Assembly (NCBI RefSeq): GCF_000757825.1
Contig: NZ_CP009451.1
Span: 992,001-1,056,000, forward strand
Reading direction: 5' to 3'
DNA from: Cedecea neteri
Lineage (GTDB): Bacteria; Pseudomonadota; Gammaproteobacteria; Enterobacterales; Enterobacteriaceae
DNA: 64,000 bases
Shown here: positions 36,080 through 44,763 of the stretch, piece by piece
Numbering within the stretch: position 1 is the first letter of the stretch
Layout: every line of letters begins with the position of its first letter
Notes under the pieces: generated by a model
The model's database searches: none
Told to the model about the DNA's origin: nothing
What the model saw: the letters and a program-made list of their open reading frames with translations, nothing else
Translations under genes and position numbers: made by a program

Positions 36080-36871
36080 TTACTGGTGGCGTGAAGATTC
36101 AAAAAAACGGACTCGTTTTCCTTGCTGGCCGGGATGCTCCACGGTAAAGCTATCGAGGCCAAAGACGGGGCGAAGGGTTTCGGTATTCAGGGCTGCTTCG
36201 GGAGCATTAAAAGCCCGCTGTTGGCCCGCAGACAAAATAAGCACCTTGTCGGCAAACCCTTCAATCAGGTTGAGATCGTGCAGGACGGCGATAACCGTAG
36301 TACCGCGAGCTTTCACCAGCATCAGCAGCTCTTCTCTTGCCGCAAGGTCAAGATGATTGGTCGGTTCATCCAGCAGCAGCAGCCGTGAAGTTTGCGCCAG
36401 CGTTCGCGCCAGAATAGCCCGCTGCCGTTCACCGCCGGACAGGCAGGCCAGCGATTTATGCCGCAGCCCGAGAACACCAACCTCTTTCATCGCCCCACAG
36501 ACAATACAGCGGTGTTCTGGCTCAGGCATATCCCGGGCAAACGGGAGCCGCCCAAGCGCGACGTAATCTTCGATGGACAGGCGCAAATCAGGGAGATCGT
36601 TTTGCGACATGACCGCCACGAGCTTTGCCCGCAGCAGCGGGTTGAGCTTATTTAAGTGCCGACCCGCAAGCGTTATCTCCCCTTCAACCTTTAGCTCCTG
36701 ACTCAGCGCCCGCAGCAGCGACGTTTTGCCGCTACCGTTGGGCCCAATCACCGTGAGCCGCTCGCCTTTAAGCAGCTGAAAATTTATCGCTACCGGCCAG
36801 GACTCGCCCTGCGCACGGGCAATCGACCGCAGGGAAACACTCAGCTCTGGCTCTGCGGATGAAAGAGGCAT
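36080..36871 (-). CDS. FecE/BtuD-type ABC ATPase (zinc-starvation operon)
   Basis: ATPase of the same importer. 263 residues. Walker A GPNGSGKTSLLRAL (about 39-52), Q-loop MSQND (about 94), signature LSGGERQRAILARTL (about 144), Walker B LLLLDEPTNHLDL, H-loop VLHDLN (about 199). Starts 2 bp after the carbonic-anhydrase-like gene, so translation is probably coupled. Confidence 0.92.
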   Translation of the reverse strand: MPLSSAEPELSVSLRSIARAQGESWPVAINFQLLKGERLTVIGPNGSGKTSLLRALSQELKVEGEITLAGRHLNKLNPLLRAKLVAVMSQNDLPDLRLSIEDYVALGRLPFARDMPEPEHRCIVCGAMKEVGVLGLRHKSLACLSGGERQRAILARTLAQTSRLLLLDEPTNHLDLAAREELLMLVKARGTTVIAVLHDLNLIEGFADKVLILSAGQQRAFNAPEAALNTETLRPVFGLDSFTVEHPGQQGKRVRFFESSRHQ

Positions 36872-36873
36872 AC

Positions 36874-37434
36874 TCAGAACTCATTACGCAGCAGCTGGTA
36901 GCCTTCCACCAGCTTGACGTTGGTGTTCGCCACCTCTTCTGAAAACTGCACCGAGGCAGGGTCAACGCGTGAATATTGGGCTAAATCAGACTCCGGCCCC
37001 ACGCGTTCGGTGGACGGAATATAGGTTTGCTTCGGCAGCGTAACGCCATCCACCACCGCGTTATACCGAATGACGCAGCCGGTTTGTACGTGGCAGTTGA
37101 ACAGCACGCTGTTGAAGCCGATAAATACGCGTTCATCGACCCGACAAGGGCCGTGGACAATTGCCCGGTGAGCGATTGACGTGCCGCTGCCAATAGTGAC
37201 CGGGGCACCACTTTTAGAGTGAATCACTACGCCGTCCTGAATATTCGAATGGGAATGGATAACGATAGGATCCATATCCCCTTCGGCGTTCAGTTCGTCG
37301 GCGCGGATCACCGCATAAGGCCCGACATACACATAGTCATGAATAATGACCCGGCCACAAATGACCGCTGTAGGGTCTATGTAAGCTTTGGTCGAGACCT
37401 GTGGCAGGTGGCCGGAGGGGTTTTTACGCAGCAT
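36874..37434 (-). CDS. Gamma-carbonic-anhydrase-like hexapeptide-repeat protein
   Basis: Left-handed beta-helix protein of the gamma-carbonic anhydrase group. 186 residues from the ATG at 37434 (AGGAA upstream), overlapping the folE2 stop by 11 bp. Hexapeptide repeats run from about residue 20 to 150. Metal-ligand-type histidines appear in GVVIHSKSGA and IAHRAIVHGP (H-x4-H), as in Cam/YrdA proteins. Such genes accompany folE2 in zinc-regulated clusters of other bacteria (known example in Pseudomonas), where they are thought to back up zinc enzymes. Confidence 0.85.
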   Translation of the reverse strand: MLRKNPSGHLPQVSTKAYIDPTAVICGRVIIHDYVYVGPYAVIRADELNAEGDMDPIVIHSHSNIQDGVVIHSKSGAPVTIGSGTSIAHRAIVHGPCRVDERVFIGFNSVLFNCHVQTGCVIRYNAVVDGVTLPKQTYIPSTERVGPESDLAQYSRVDPASVQFSEEVANTNVKLVEGYQLLRNEF

Positions 37435-38353
37435 GGTGATTTCCTGTCCAGTGAATACGAGCCACCGCGTTGTGAGCATGGAGACTTTCCTGGTGCTCAA
37501 CCCGGAGGCTAAAAGCAGCGCTAAAAGGCGCGTCCAGCATTGCCTTGTTCAAACGGCGGGCGGCGTCTTCGCAAAACATCAGGTTTTGCCCGTTTGCCCA
37601 GGCGAAAGCCTGCTCATCGCCGCGCTTAACCACCGTCTGCACCGCCGTTCCAAGCGCGGCCTCGCTGCGGTCGATAAGCTCCAGAAAAGGCAGCGTGGCA
37701 ACATCCGGCTTCAGCTGGCAGCTAACCCACGCCCAGCTTCTCTGGCTGTGGGGCGTGCCCGGCATCCCCTTCTCGCCCAGCCAGGCCATCATTTCTTCAA
37801 CAGAGATGCTGGCGCTTCGCCCGGCAAAGTCCCGCTGAAACTGCTGCTGGGCCAGGTTACGGCTGAGCGCCGCCGATGCGGGACAGGTAGATGAATACGG
37901 GATCCCGACCCGCAGCGTGACGGTAAACGTTTCTCCACGCTCGGCCTGCACGCGGATGGGATAAGCCTTCCAGCCAAAGTGATTAGAGGTTAAAGATCGG
38001 CGGGACAGCAGCAGCTCACCCGAGATTTCAACGCTCGCGCGGTTGCTGCTGCGCTGGTGAGAAACCAGAAATTTACCCAGTAAATTTCGCAGCGCGGCAG
38101 GCGTAACCTCACCCTGAGTTAACTCGTCCAGCAGCAGATAAAGTCGGGACATGTGGATCCCCTTCTCGGCTTCCGGCGTGCTGAGCAGATTAATGCCTGC
38201 ATTCACTTTCGCCGCCAGCGGGCGTCCGGCAATTTCAACCGGAAGATCGATCTGTTCCATGCCGACCCAAGACAGGGCCGTGTCGAATTCGTGGCCTCTG
38301 AGTGACTGAATATCAGGCAGGGTTTTGGGGCAAAGCGCCGGGGTTACCGTCAT
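37424..38353 (-). CDS. folE2: Zinc-independent GTP cyclohydrolase FolE2 (type IB)
   Basis: Makes dihydroneopterin triphosphate from GTP, the first step of folate synthesis, without needing zinc; replaces FolE under zinc starvation. 309 residues. Family signs: LSWVGMEQIDLPVEI (about 29-43), HMSRLYLLLDEL (about 67), SHQRSSNRASVEI (about 104) and the active-site Cys in IPYSSTCPASAALSRNL (about 150-166). First gene of the operon, directly behind a Zur-type box. Confidence 0.94.
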   Translation of the reverse strand: MTVTPALCPKTLPDIQSLRGHEFDTALSWVGMEQIDLPVEIAGRPLAAKVNAGINLLSTPEAEKGIHMSRLYLLLDELTQGEVTPAALRNLLGKFLVSHQRSSNRASVEISGELLLSRRSLTSNHFGWKAYPIRVQAERGETFTVTLRVGIPYSSTCPASAALSRNLAQQQFQRDFAGRSASISVEEMMAWLGEKGMPGTPHSQRSWAWVSCQLKPDVATLPFLELIDRSEAALGTAVQTVVKRGDEQAFAWANGQNLMFCEDAARRLNKAMLDAPFSAAFSLRVEHQESLHAHNAVARIHWTGNHHAA

Positions 38354-38378
38354 AGGAATGCGTCATCTTATCGTTAAT

Positions 38379-38400
38379 TTGTTACGTTATAACATAACAA
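38379..38400 (-). promoter_or_regulatory. Zur-type operator upstream of folE2
   Basis: 22-bp near-perfect palindrome with arms TTGTTA…TAACAA and centre GTTATAAC (one mismatched pair). It matches the core of the enterobacterial Zur consensus (TGTTATANTATAACA) and lies 26 bp upstream of the folE2 start. Confidence 0.78.
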
Positions 38401-38561
38401 CAATCAACGATGCAAAGCGACTCTTTTCCCCTCCAGGGAAAAAACGCCCGCTAACAGGAGAAAACTCGGTGAAAAACCGCGGATTGACTCGATATATCTT
38501 ATCGCCCGGCAAGTGTTGCTCGTCTGTTCACACAATGATAGCATCATGTAAACAGCCATTT

Positions 38562-38577
38562 AGACGGCTAGACAGTC
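38562..38577 (+). promoter_or_regulatory. MetJ-like site upstream of mtnB-like gene
   Basis: AGACGGCTAGACAGTC resembles two tandem 8-bp MetJ boxes (AGACGTCT): the first matches 7 of 8, the second only its AGAC half. It lies 28 bp before the start codon and downstream of a weak promoter candidate (TTGCTC 38516, TAGCAT 38539). Moderate evidence. Confidence 0.45.
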
Positions 38578-38604
38578 AAACTAAAAAGCATTGAGGAATA
38601 CCGT

Positions 38605-39216
38605 ATGTGGCAAGAAAGACTCGCGCAACTGGTCACCACCTGTCATTGGATTGGCGCTAAGGGCTGGGCCCCGGCAACCGGCGGCAATATGTCCATTCGT
38701 CAGGATGCCGGGTGGTGCTGGCTGAGTGAATCCGGGCGCGACAAAGGCAGCCTGACCAGCGAGGATTTTCTTCAGGTAGATATCGCCACCAACCAGGCGC
38801 CATCGGGGCGTAAACCTTCTGCCGAAACCGGGCTGCACACGCTGGTTTATCGTCTCTTCCCCGAGGCAAACGTCGTGCTTCACGTCCACACCGTGAACGC
38901 CACCGTTCTGTCGCGGATTGAGAAAGGCCCGGCCCTGAACATCAGCGGCTATGAAATGCAAAAAACCCTTACCGGCCAGCAGTCGCACCTCAACACGGTG
39001 CCGATTGCCATCTTCGATAACGATCAGGACATCGACGCGCTGGCAAAACGCATTGAACAGCATGCCGAACAGACTCCCCTGAAATACGGTTTCCTGCTGC
39101 GTGGCCACGGCCTGACCTGCTGGGGCAAAGACGTCGCCGAAGCGCGCCGCCAGCTCGAAGGGCTTGAATTCCTGTTTGAATGCGAAATGCAGCGCCGCCT
39201 GTACGAGCGTGATTAA
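38605..39216 (+). CDS. mtnB: Methylthioribulose-1-phosphate dehydratase (MtnB)-like
   Basis: Class II aldolase/adducin-family zinc enzyme. 203 residues, close along its length to Klebsiella MtnB: CHWIGAKGWAPATGGNMSIR (13-32), SESGRDKGSLTSEDFL, PSAETGLHTLVYRLFPEANV, zinc motif LHVHTVNATVLS (His97 and His99 region), GYEMQKTLTGQQSH, RGHGLTCWGKDVAEARRQLE. MtnB dehydrates 5-methylthioribulose-1-phosphate in methionine salvage. The rest of that pathway (mtnC, mtnD, mtnA, mtnK) is not adjacent; instead a sugar kinase and a hydroxyacid dehydrogenase follow, so the in vivo substrate is open. Confidence 0.8.
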   Translation: MWQERLAQLVTTCHWIGAKGWAPATGGNMSIRQDAGWCWLSESGRDKGSLTSEDFLQVDIATNQAPSGRKPSAETGLHTLVYRLFPEANVVLHVHTVNATVLSRIEKGPALNISGYEMQKTLTGQQSHLNTVPIAIFDNDQDIDALAKRIEQHAEQTPLKYGFLLRGHGLTCWGKDVAEARRQLEGLEFLFECEMQRRLYERD

Positions 39217-39259
39217 CCGTCGTATTCCTGTTTCTGTTCGATAGCGTGAGGCTTGCGGT

Positions 39260-40756
39260 ATGGAGTATTTCCTGGGTATTGATATCGGCACGTCGCGGGT
39301 AAAAGCCGTGCTGTTTGACAGCAATTTCCATGCGGTAGCCAGCGCGGCGGAAAACACCTCGCCAACCCTTTCCCCTCAGGGCTACGCCGAGCAGGACATG
39401 GAGCAGCTTTGGCAGTCGGTCGTGCGCACGCTGCGGGAAGTGGCCGACAGCCCGGCATTACAACAGGGCAAACTCAAAGCAATCGGTCTGGCGGGCCAGG
39501 GCGAAGGCGTCTGGCTGAGCGACAAAAACGGTAATCCGGTAGGCCCAGGCATACTCTGGAGCGACACCCGCAGCCGGGCGCTGATGGAAGAACTTGTGCA
39601 GTCCCCGGACCTGGACAAAGCCCTGTTCGATGAAACCGGCTCTCAGCTACAGCCTTGTAACACCAGCCTGCAGCTCTGCTGGCTCAAGCGAAATCAGCCC
39701 GAACGCCTGGCCGCCGCCGACTATATTTTCTTCGCCAAGGACTGGATTCGCTTTCGCCTGACCCAGGTTGCCGCCCTTGAGCTGACCGATACCAGCGCTT
39801 CGCTGCTGAACCAGTCAACCGGCGAGATTTCCGATTTCGCTCTGCAGGCTCTGGGTATTGATCATCTGAAAACACGTTTTCCGCCCCTGCTTCGCCCTGA
39901 CGCCCAGGCAGGCAGCTTAAGCGAAGCCGCCGCCCTGCTTTGCGGCCTGCCGCCGGGGACGCCGGTTGCCGCAGGCGCGCTGGACGTATGCAGCGCCGCG
40001 CTAGGCTGCGGCGCGATTCATGACGGCGATATTTACACCATTCTCGGCACTACCTGCTGCACGGGCGTGGTTTGCCACGGGCGAGAAACCGTCAGCAGCG
40101 GCACCCGTTTTGTGACCCATACCGAACGGGGCAGCTTTATTAACCTGTTCCCGATGCAGGCCGGCACGCCAAACATCGACTGGCTGCAGCAGCACATTTC
40201 TCTGACGCCAGACTTAGTGGCGCTGGAAAAAGAGATTGCCGCTATTCCACCGGGCAGCGGCGGCGTTTTCTGGCAGCCTTACCTGAACGGTGAACGCGCC
40301 CCGTTTTACAGCCCGACCGCCCGCGCAGGGTTCTTTGGCGTCGACCAGCACACGTCCCGCGCGGCGCTTCAGCGTGCCGTCTTTGAAGGGCTGGCCTATG
40401 CCATTGTGGATTCACTGACGGGCTATGCCAGCGAAGGCGACCTGTATCTCACCGGCGGCGGCGCAGCTTCCGCCACCTGGCTGCAAATTATCGCCGACTG
40501 TACCGGGCGCACGGTCATCGCCAGCCACTTTAATGAACTCAGCGCCCGAGGTGCGGCGCTGCTTGCCGCCCGCAGCGTTGGCGCGCTGGAACGCTATCCG
40601 GCTATCGAACAAACCCGTTATCTGCCCCAGCCTCAGGCCCATGCCGCCTATCGGGCGCTGTTCCCGGTATTCCGCCTGCTGCGCGAACAGCTCCAGCCGG
40701 TCTGGCAGGCCAGGCACCAGGCCTTACAAAGTCTCTCTCAGGATAATGCACAATGA
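39260..40756 (+). CDS. FGGY-family carbohydrate kinase
   Basis: Sugar kinase of the xylulokinase/L-xylulose kinase group. 498 residues. N-terminal phosphate loop GIDIGTSRVKAVLFD (6-20), substrate region GQGEGVWLSDKNGNPVGPGI and LWSDTRS (about 87-115), catalytic-Asp region AGALDVCSAALGCG (about 237), ATP-binding LTGGGAASATWLQIIADCTG (about 397-416). Follows the mtnB-like gene by 43 bp and overlaps the next gene by 4 bp (ATGA). The sugar is unknown. Confidence 0.88.
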   Translation: MEYFLGIDIGTSRVKAVLFDSNFHAVASAAENTSPTLSPQGYAEQDMEQLWQSVVRTLREVADSPALQQGKLKAIGLAGQGEGVWLSDKNGNPVGPGILWSDTRSRALMEELVQSPDLDKALFDETGSQLQPCNTSLQLCWLKRNQPERLAAADYIFFAKDWIRFRLTQVAALELTDTSASLLNQSTGEISDFALQALGIDHLKTRFPPLLRPDAQAGSLSEAAALLCGLPPGTPVAAGALDVCSAALGCGAIHDGDIYTILGTTCCTGVVCHGRETVSSGTRFVTHTERGSFINLFPMQAGTPNIDWLQQHISLTPDLVALEKEIAAIPPGSGGVFWQPYLNGERAPFYSPTARAGFFGVDQHTSRAALQRAVFEGLAYAIVDSLTGYASEGDLYLTGGGAASATWLQIIADCTGRTVIASHFNELSARGAALLAARSVGALERYPAIEQTRYLPQPQAHAAYRALFPVFRLLREQLQPVWQARHQALQSLSQDNAQ

Positions 40757-41781
40757 AAATCGTCTTTACCGCCGAGTATGCAGGCAGCCTTGAACCTTTT
40801 AGCCAGCTAGGCGAGCTGGTTGTCGAGGGCTGGGCCATCGGCAAACCTAAGCTTCAGGCATCAGAGATTATCGACTTAGCCCATGACGCCGGGGTGATTG
40901 TCACCAGCTATGACGACATTACCGCCGAAGTGATTAACAGTTGCCCTGACCTGAAGGTTATCGCCTGCACCCGCGCTAACCCGGTCAACATTGACGTTCA
41001 GGCTGCTCGGGCACGTAACATCACCGTGCTGTACACGCCGGGGCGTAATGCCGATGCCGCAGCCGAACTCACGCTAGGCCTGATGCTCGGCCTGATGCGC
41101 CACATTCCGCAGTCGCATGCGGCCCTTAAGCGCGGGGAATTTACCCGTGAAAACCAAAGCGAGCAGCAAACCCAGTCCGGCCTGCGCAAAGACGTGGTGT
41201 GGGACGTTAGCCCGGAAAGCCCGTACGAAGTTTTTAAGGGCGGAGAATTGCGGAATAAAACGCTGGGGCTGATTGGCTACGGCAATATTGGCCGCCGCGT
41301 GGCGCGTATTGCCCGCGCTTTCGGGATGAATATTTTGGTGGTAGATCCGTTTGTCGCCGCCGAGGATATCGACGAGCCAGGCCTGCATAAAACCACGCTG
41401 GAAGCGCTGTTCCGCGAGTCAGATATTGTTAGCCTGCACCTGAGCAGCGGGCCGCACAGCGAGGGCCTGGTCAATGCGTCTCTGCTGCAAAGCATGAAGC
41501 CGGGCGCGAAGCTGATTAATACCTCCCGCGCCTCCGTGGTTGTGGAAGCCGATCTTATAGCAGCCTTACGCCATGGGCCACTCGGCGGCGCGGCGCTGGA
41601 CGTTTACCATCAGGAACCGCTGTGGCGTAATCACCCGTTTATCAGCGAGCTGGATAACGTCATTATTACGCCGCACATCGCCGGAGCCACCCGCGAGAGC
41701 ATCCAGAAGCACACCGCGATGATTGCCGCCGATCTTCAGCGCTTTGTTGCCGGAGAGCCGCTGCTGTACGCCTGGCGCTAA
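40753..41781 (+). CDS. D-isomer-specific 2-hydroxyacid dehydrogenase
   Basis: NAD-dependent oxidoreductase, 342 residues. NAD motif GLIGYGNIGRRVARIARAFG (about 172-191), catalytic Arg in NTSRASVVVEADLI (about 256), Glu in ALDVYHQEPLW (about 280), His in IITPHIAGATRESI (about 306). Third gene of the mtnB-kinase-dehydrogenase operon, coupled by ATGA. Probably acts on an acid or lactone-type intermediate of the same pathway; exact substrate unknown. Confidence 0.9.
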   Translation: MKIVFTAEYAGSLEPFSQLGELVVEGWAIGKPKLQASEIIDLAHDAGVIVTSYDDITAEVINSCPDLKVIACTRANPVNIDVQAARARNITVLYTPGRNADAAAELTLGLMLGLMRHIPQSHAALKRGEFTRENQSEQQTQSGLRKDVVWDVSPESPYEVFKGGELRNKTLGLIGYGNIGRRVARIARAFGMNILVVDPFVAAEDIDEPGLHKTTLEALFRESDIVSLHLSSGPHSEGLVNASLLQSMKPGAKLINTSRASVVVEADLIAALRHGPLGGAALDVYHQEPLWRNHPFISELDNVIITPHIAGATRESIQKHTAMIAADLQRFVAGEPLLYAWR

Positions 41782-41787
41782 CCAAAA

Positions 41788-41816
41788 AAACAGGCCGTAA
41801 AGGCCTGTTTTTTATT
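41788..41816. terminator. Bidirectional terminator between convergent sugar operons
   Basis: AACAGGCC / GGCCTGTT stem with A7 before and T6 after, ending transcripts from the dehydrogenase (plus) and from the PfkB kinase (minus). Confidence 0.92.
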
Positions 41817-42759
41817 ACGCCAGCAAAGGCGTGGCCGCCATAAAGTCCTGCAAATGTTCCCAGTTCACCACGCCAGCATCGGAGCCTAATCCGGTCGCTA
41901 CCAGCGCAGCGGTTGCGGAAGCCACCCTGCAGGCCTCTTTTACGGAAAGCCCCCGCACGAGCGCAGCGATAAACCCTCCGCAGTAGCTGTCGCCACAGCC
42001 GGTTGTGTCGCTGGCAATCACGCTATAGGTCGGGATAAGGTGTGTTTCCTCCCGGCTGAACAGCCAGGAGCCGCGCACTCCGTCTTTAAAAATGCAGCAT
42101 CCGGCACCCAGCGAGAGGAAAAAATCGGCGATCTCTGCCGGCTCCTCCAGCCCGGAGATAAACGCCGCTTCTTCGAGCGCGGGCATAAAATAATCCACAT
42201 GCGGCAACAGCGGGCGTAATAACGCCAGCGTATTTTCATCAGGGGCGATTAAATCAAAACTGGTGATGACGCCCCGCGCTTTCGCCGCGGCCAGCAAACG
42301 GACGCTCTGGCCAGAGTCCATGGCCGCCAGCAGCCCGGTGCCGCCGTGGTGCAGGTAACGCGTGTCCAGCACCTTATCGAAATCGGCCTCGGCGACGAAC
42401 AGCTCGTCTGACGCGCCACGGCAGTGCAGCGCGGGCCGCTCGCCGTTGGGGCGAATGGGCAAAATCGTCGCCGACGTTTCTTTGTGTGACGTGCGCTGGA
42501 TCAGCGAACGGTCAATGCCCAGCCGGCGATAGCTGCCCAGAATAAATTCGGCTTTTTCGTCCTCGCCAAGGCAGGCCACGGTTGAAGTACGAATCCCCAG
42601 TTTAGCGGCGTTCACCAGGGCCCCGGCCGCTGTCCCCGCCGGGTTCAGGCGGATTTGCTCGATAAACTGCACGCCGCCGCCCGGTGGGATCTCCACCACC
42701 GGGCGGCCAGCGATATCAAGGATGGTCAGGCCCACAAAAACGGCATCGAATTTGCTCAT
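41815..42759 (-). CDS. PfkB-family (ribokinase-like) sugar kinase
   Basis: 314 residues. Substrate-binding start VGLTILDIAGRP, GGGVQFIEQIRLNPAGTAAGA (positions 27-47, quoted in two parts: GGGVQFIEQI and NPAGTAAGALVNAA), and the PfkB signature 2 with anion hole and catalytic Asp, SDTTGCGDSYCGGFIAAL (about 248-265). Last gene of an ABC-transporter operon, 7 bp after permease 1. Probably phosphorylates the imported sugar or nucleoside. Confidence 0.9.
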   Translation of the reverse strand: MSKFDAVFVGLTILDIAGRPVVEIPPGGGVQFIEQIRLNPAGTAAGALVNAAKLGIRTSTVACLGEDEKAEFILGSYRRLGIDRSLIQRTSHKETSATILPIRPNGERPALHCRGASDELFVAEADFDKVLDTRYLHHGGTGLLAAMDSGQSVRLLAAAKARGVITSFDLIAPDENTLALLRPLLPHVDYFMPALEEAAFISGLEEPAEIADFFLSLGAGCCIFKDGVRGSWLFSREETHLIPTYSVIASDTTGCGDSYCGGFIAALVRGLSVKEACRVASATAALVATGLGSDAGVVNWEHLQDFMAATPLLA

Positions 42760-42766
42760 AGCGCCC

Positions 42767-43774
42767 TCACCGGTGCTGCTGACGCAGGCGAGCCTGCCAG
42801 AAGGAAACGGCCAGCGCCACCACCAGAATCACGCCCACCAGCGCGTCTTTCACCAGGTAGTTCAGCCCCATCAGGTTCAGGCCGTTATCAATAATCGCCA
42901 GGAACAGCACGCCGCCAAGCGTGCCGCCCATGCTGACGCGCCCCTGCCGCTGGAATGCGGTGCCGATAAACACGGCGGCAATGGCATCCATCAGGTAAGA
43001 CTGCCCGGCGAGCGGCGTAAACTGGCGCAGGTTGGCGGACAAAATAATGCCGCCGACGGCGCACATTGCCGAGGCGGCAATCAACACCCAGAACAAGGTT
43101 CGCTTGTCGGCTATCCCGGCGATACGTGCGGCTTCGCTGTTTTGACCAATCGCACGTACCCGCTTACCAAACAGCGTTCGCTCGGTCAGCAGCCAGGCCG
43201 CCAGCCAGACCACCAGCACGATAAGCACCGGCGTGGGGATCCCCCAAACATTGCCCACCGCTAAATCATGATATTCCGGGGCCATGCGCCGCCAGGAAAT
43301 CGCCCCGCCGCCGTCGGTATAAATACGCTCGGCGCTGCTGGCAATAAACCAGGTACCGAGCGTGGCCAGAAACGGCTTGATGCGGCAGGCAAGGATAAGA
43401 AAAGCGTTAACCAGGCCTATCATCACGCCGCCCAGCAGGGCGCACAGCACCGCCACCTGCCAGGGAAGCTGCCAGGTTTTGAGGGCAATCAAGGCCAGCA
43501 TGGCGCCAAAGTCGATAGCCACGCCGACGGAAAGATCGATCGCGCCGGCGCTGACAATCAGCGTCATCGCCAGCGCCACAATCAGCAGAATGGCGCTGCC
43601 CTGAAGCAAATTGCTCCAGTTATCCAGCGTCAGGAAGACCGGATTAGACCAACTGAACAGGACAATAAAAAACAGCGTGACCAGCGCAAAGCCCGCGCGA
43701 GATAGCCAGGCCAGTGGTTTTCTCCCGGACTCACCGGCCGGAAGCGTTGCCGCCAGAGCAGAAAAAACTTTCAT
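42767..43774 (-). CDS. Ribose-type ABC permease 1
   Basis: RbsC/AraH-family (BPD_transp_2) permease. 335 residues, 8-10 hydrophobic segments; LSVGVAIDFGAMLALIALK near 125 and the ATPase-contact stretch with GTAFQRQGRVSMGGTLGGVLFL (split near 270-291). Its start overlaps the stop of permease 2 by one base (TAATG). Confidence 0.9.
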   Translation of the reverse strand: MKVFSALAATLPAGESGRKPLAWLSRAGFALVTLFFIVLFSWSNPVFLTLDNWSNLLQGSAILLIVALAMTLIVSAGAIDLSVGVAIDFGAMLALIALKTWQLPWQVAVLCALLGGVMIGLVNAFLILACRIKPFLATLGTWFIASSAERIYTDGGGAISWRRMAPEYHDLAVGNVWGIPTPVLIVLVVWLAAWLLTERTLFGKRVRAIGQNSEAARIAGIADKRTLFWVLIAASAMCAVGGIILSANLRQFTPLAGQSYLMDAIAAVFIGTAFQRQGRVSMGGTLGGVLFLAIIDNGLNLMGLNYLVKDALVGVILVVALAVSFWQARLRQQHR

Positions 43775-44763
43775 TATTTATTGGCCCCTTTCTGCTGCAG
43801 GGCAGAAGCCGCCAGCACCACGAGAATCAGTCCGCCTTTAATGGCGCCCACCCAGAAGATATTTACCCCCAGCAGCCCCAGACCGTTAGACAAAGCGTTG
43901 ACCAGGATAGCCCCCAGCAGCGCCCCCCAAACGGTGACTACGCGGCGGCGTGAAAATGCCGCGCCAAGGAAGGTGGCCAGCACCGTTTCCATCAGCAAAG
44001 GCGTGGCGGTTCCGCTGGAGCTGCCCGAGCCCTGAGCCAGCAGCGGGAAGACTGCCAGACCCGCCGCAACGGCGGCGATAAGCCAGGACGAGAGGATCAG
44101 ACGGCGCACGTTAAGCCCGGACATCTGCGCCATATCTTTGCTGCCGCCCGTCGCCTGCAAATGCTGGCCAAAGCGGGTGTGATGCAGCAAAAGCTGGAAG
44201 CCAACGAACGCCAACAGCAGATAAACCAGCGCATAGGGCAGGCCCAGCACGCTTCCGTCGCGAAACGCCACCATCAGCGGGTCGCTGACGCTAATCCGGC
44301 GCTGCCCGGTAAGCAGATCGGTGAGGCCGGTAAACGCCACCGACGTAGAGAGCGTGGCCAGCAGCGGCGGCAGCCCGGCGACGAGTACCAGCAGCGCGTT
44401 AATCCCCCCGCACAGCAAACTCAGGGCCGCCACCAGCAGCAATAACAGCGGCCATGGCGTTAACCACTCGGTCATACCGAGGCTGAGCAGCGCCACGCCA
44501 AACACCGCGATGGCCGGGAGCGAAAGGTCTATGCCGCCGGAGACGACGTCATCTCCCCCGGCAGCAATCACGCAAACAAGGCCGAAGCTGAGAATAGCCA
44601 GCGGAACGCTTTGCACCAGCATCAAGCTGATGTTCTGCCAGCTCAGGAACCACGGCGACTGAATGCTCAACCACACCAGCAGGCCGACAAACAGCAGCAG
44701 CGGGAATTTTTCAAACAGCGCGACGGAACGGCGTGTCGCAAAACGACGAATTTCAGTCCTCAT
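43774..44763 (-). CDS. Ribose-type ABC permease 2
   Basis: Second RbsC-like permease, 329 residues. Typical GGIDLSLPAIAVFGVALLSL segment (about 76-95), LATLSTSVAFTGL, and the C-terminal ATLFLGAAFSRRR-type loop (LATFLGAAFSRRRVVTVWGA near 264). Overlaps the ATPase gene by 4 bp (ATGA). Two different permeases suggest a heteromeric channel. Confidence 0.9.
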   Translation of the reverse strand: MRTEIRRFATRRSVALFEKFPLLLFVGLLVWLSIQSPWFLSWQNISLMLVQSVPLAILSFGLVCVIAAGGDDVVSGGIDLSLPAIAVFGVALLSLGMTEWLTPWPLLLLLVAALSLLCGGINALLVLVAGLPPLLATLSTSVAFTGLTDLLTGQRRISVSDPLMVAFRDGSVLGLPYALVYLLLAFVGFQLLLHHTRFGQHLQATGGSKDMAQMSGLNVRRLILSSWLIAAVAAGLAVFPLLAQGSGSSSGTATPLLMETVLATFLGAAFSRRRVVTVWGALLGAILVNALSNGLGLLGVNIFWVGAIKGGLILVVLAASALQQKGANK

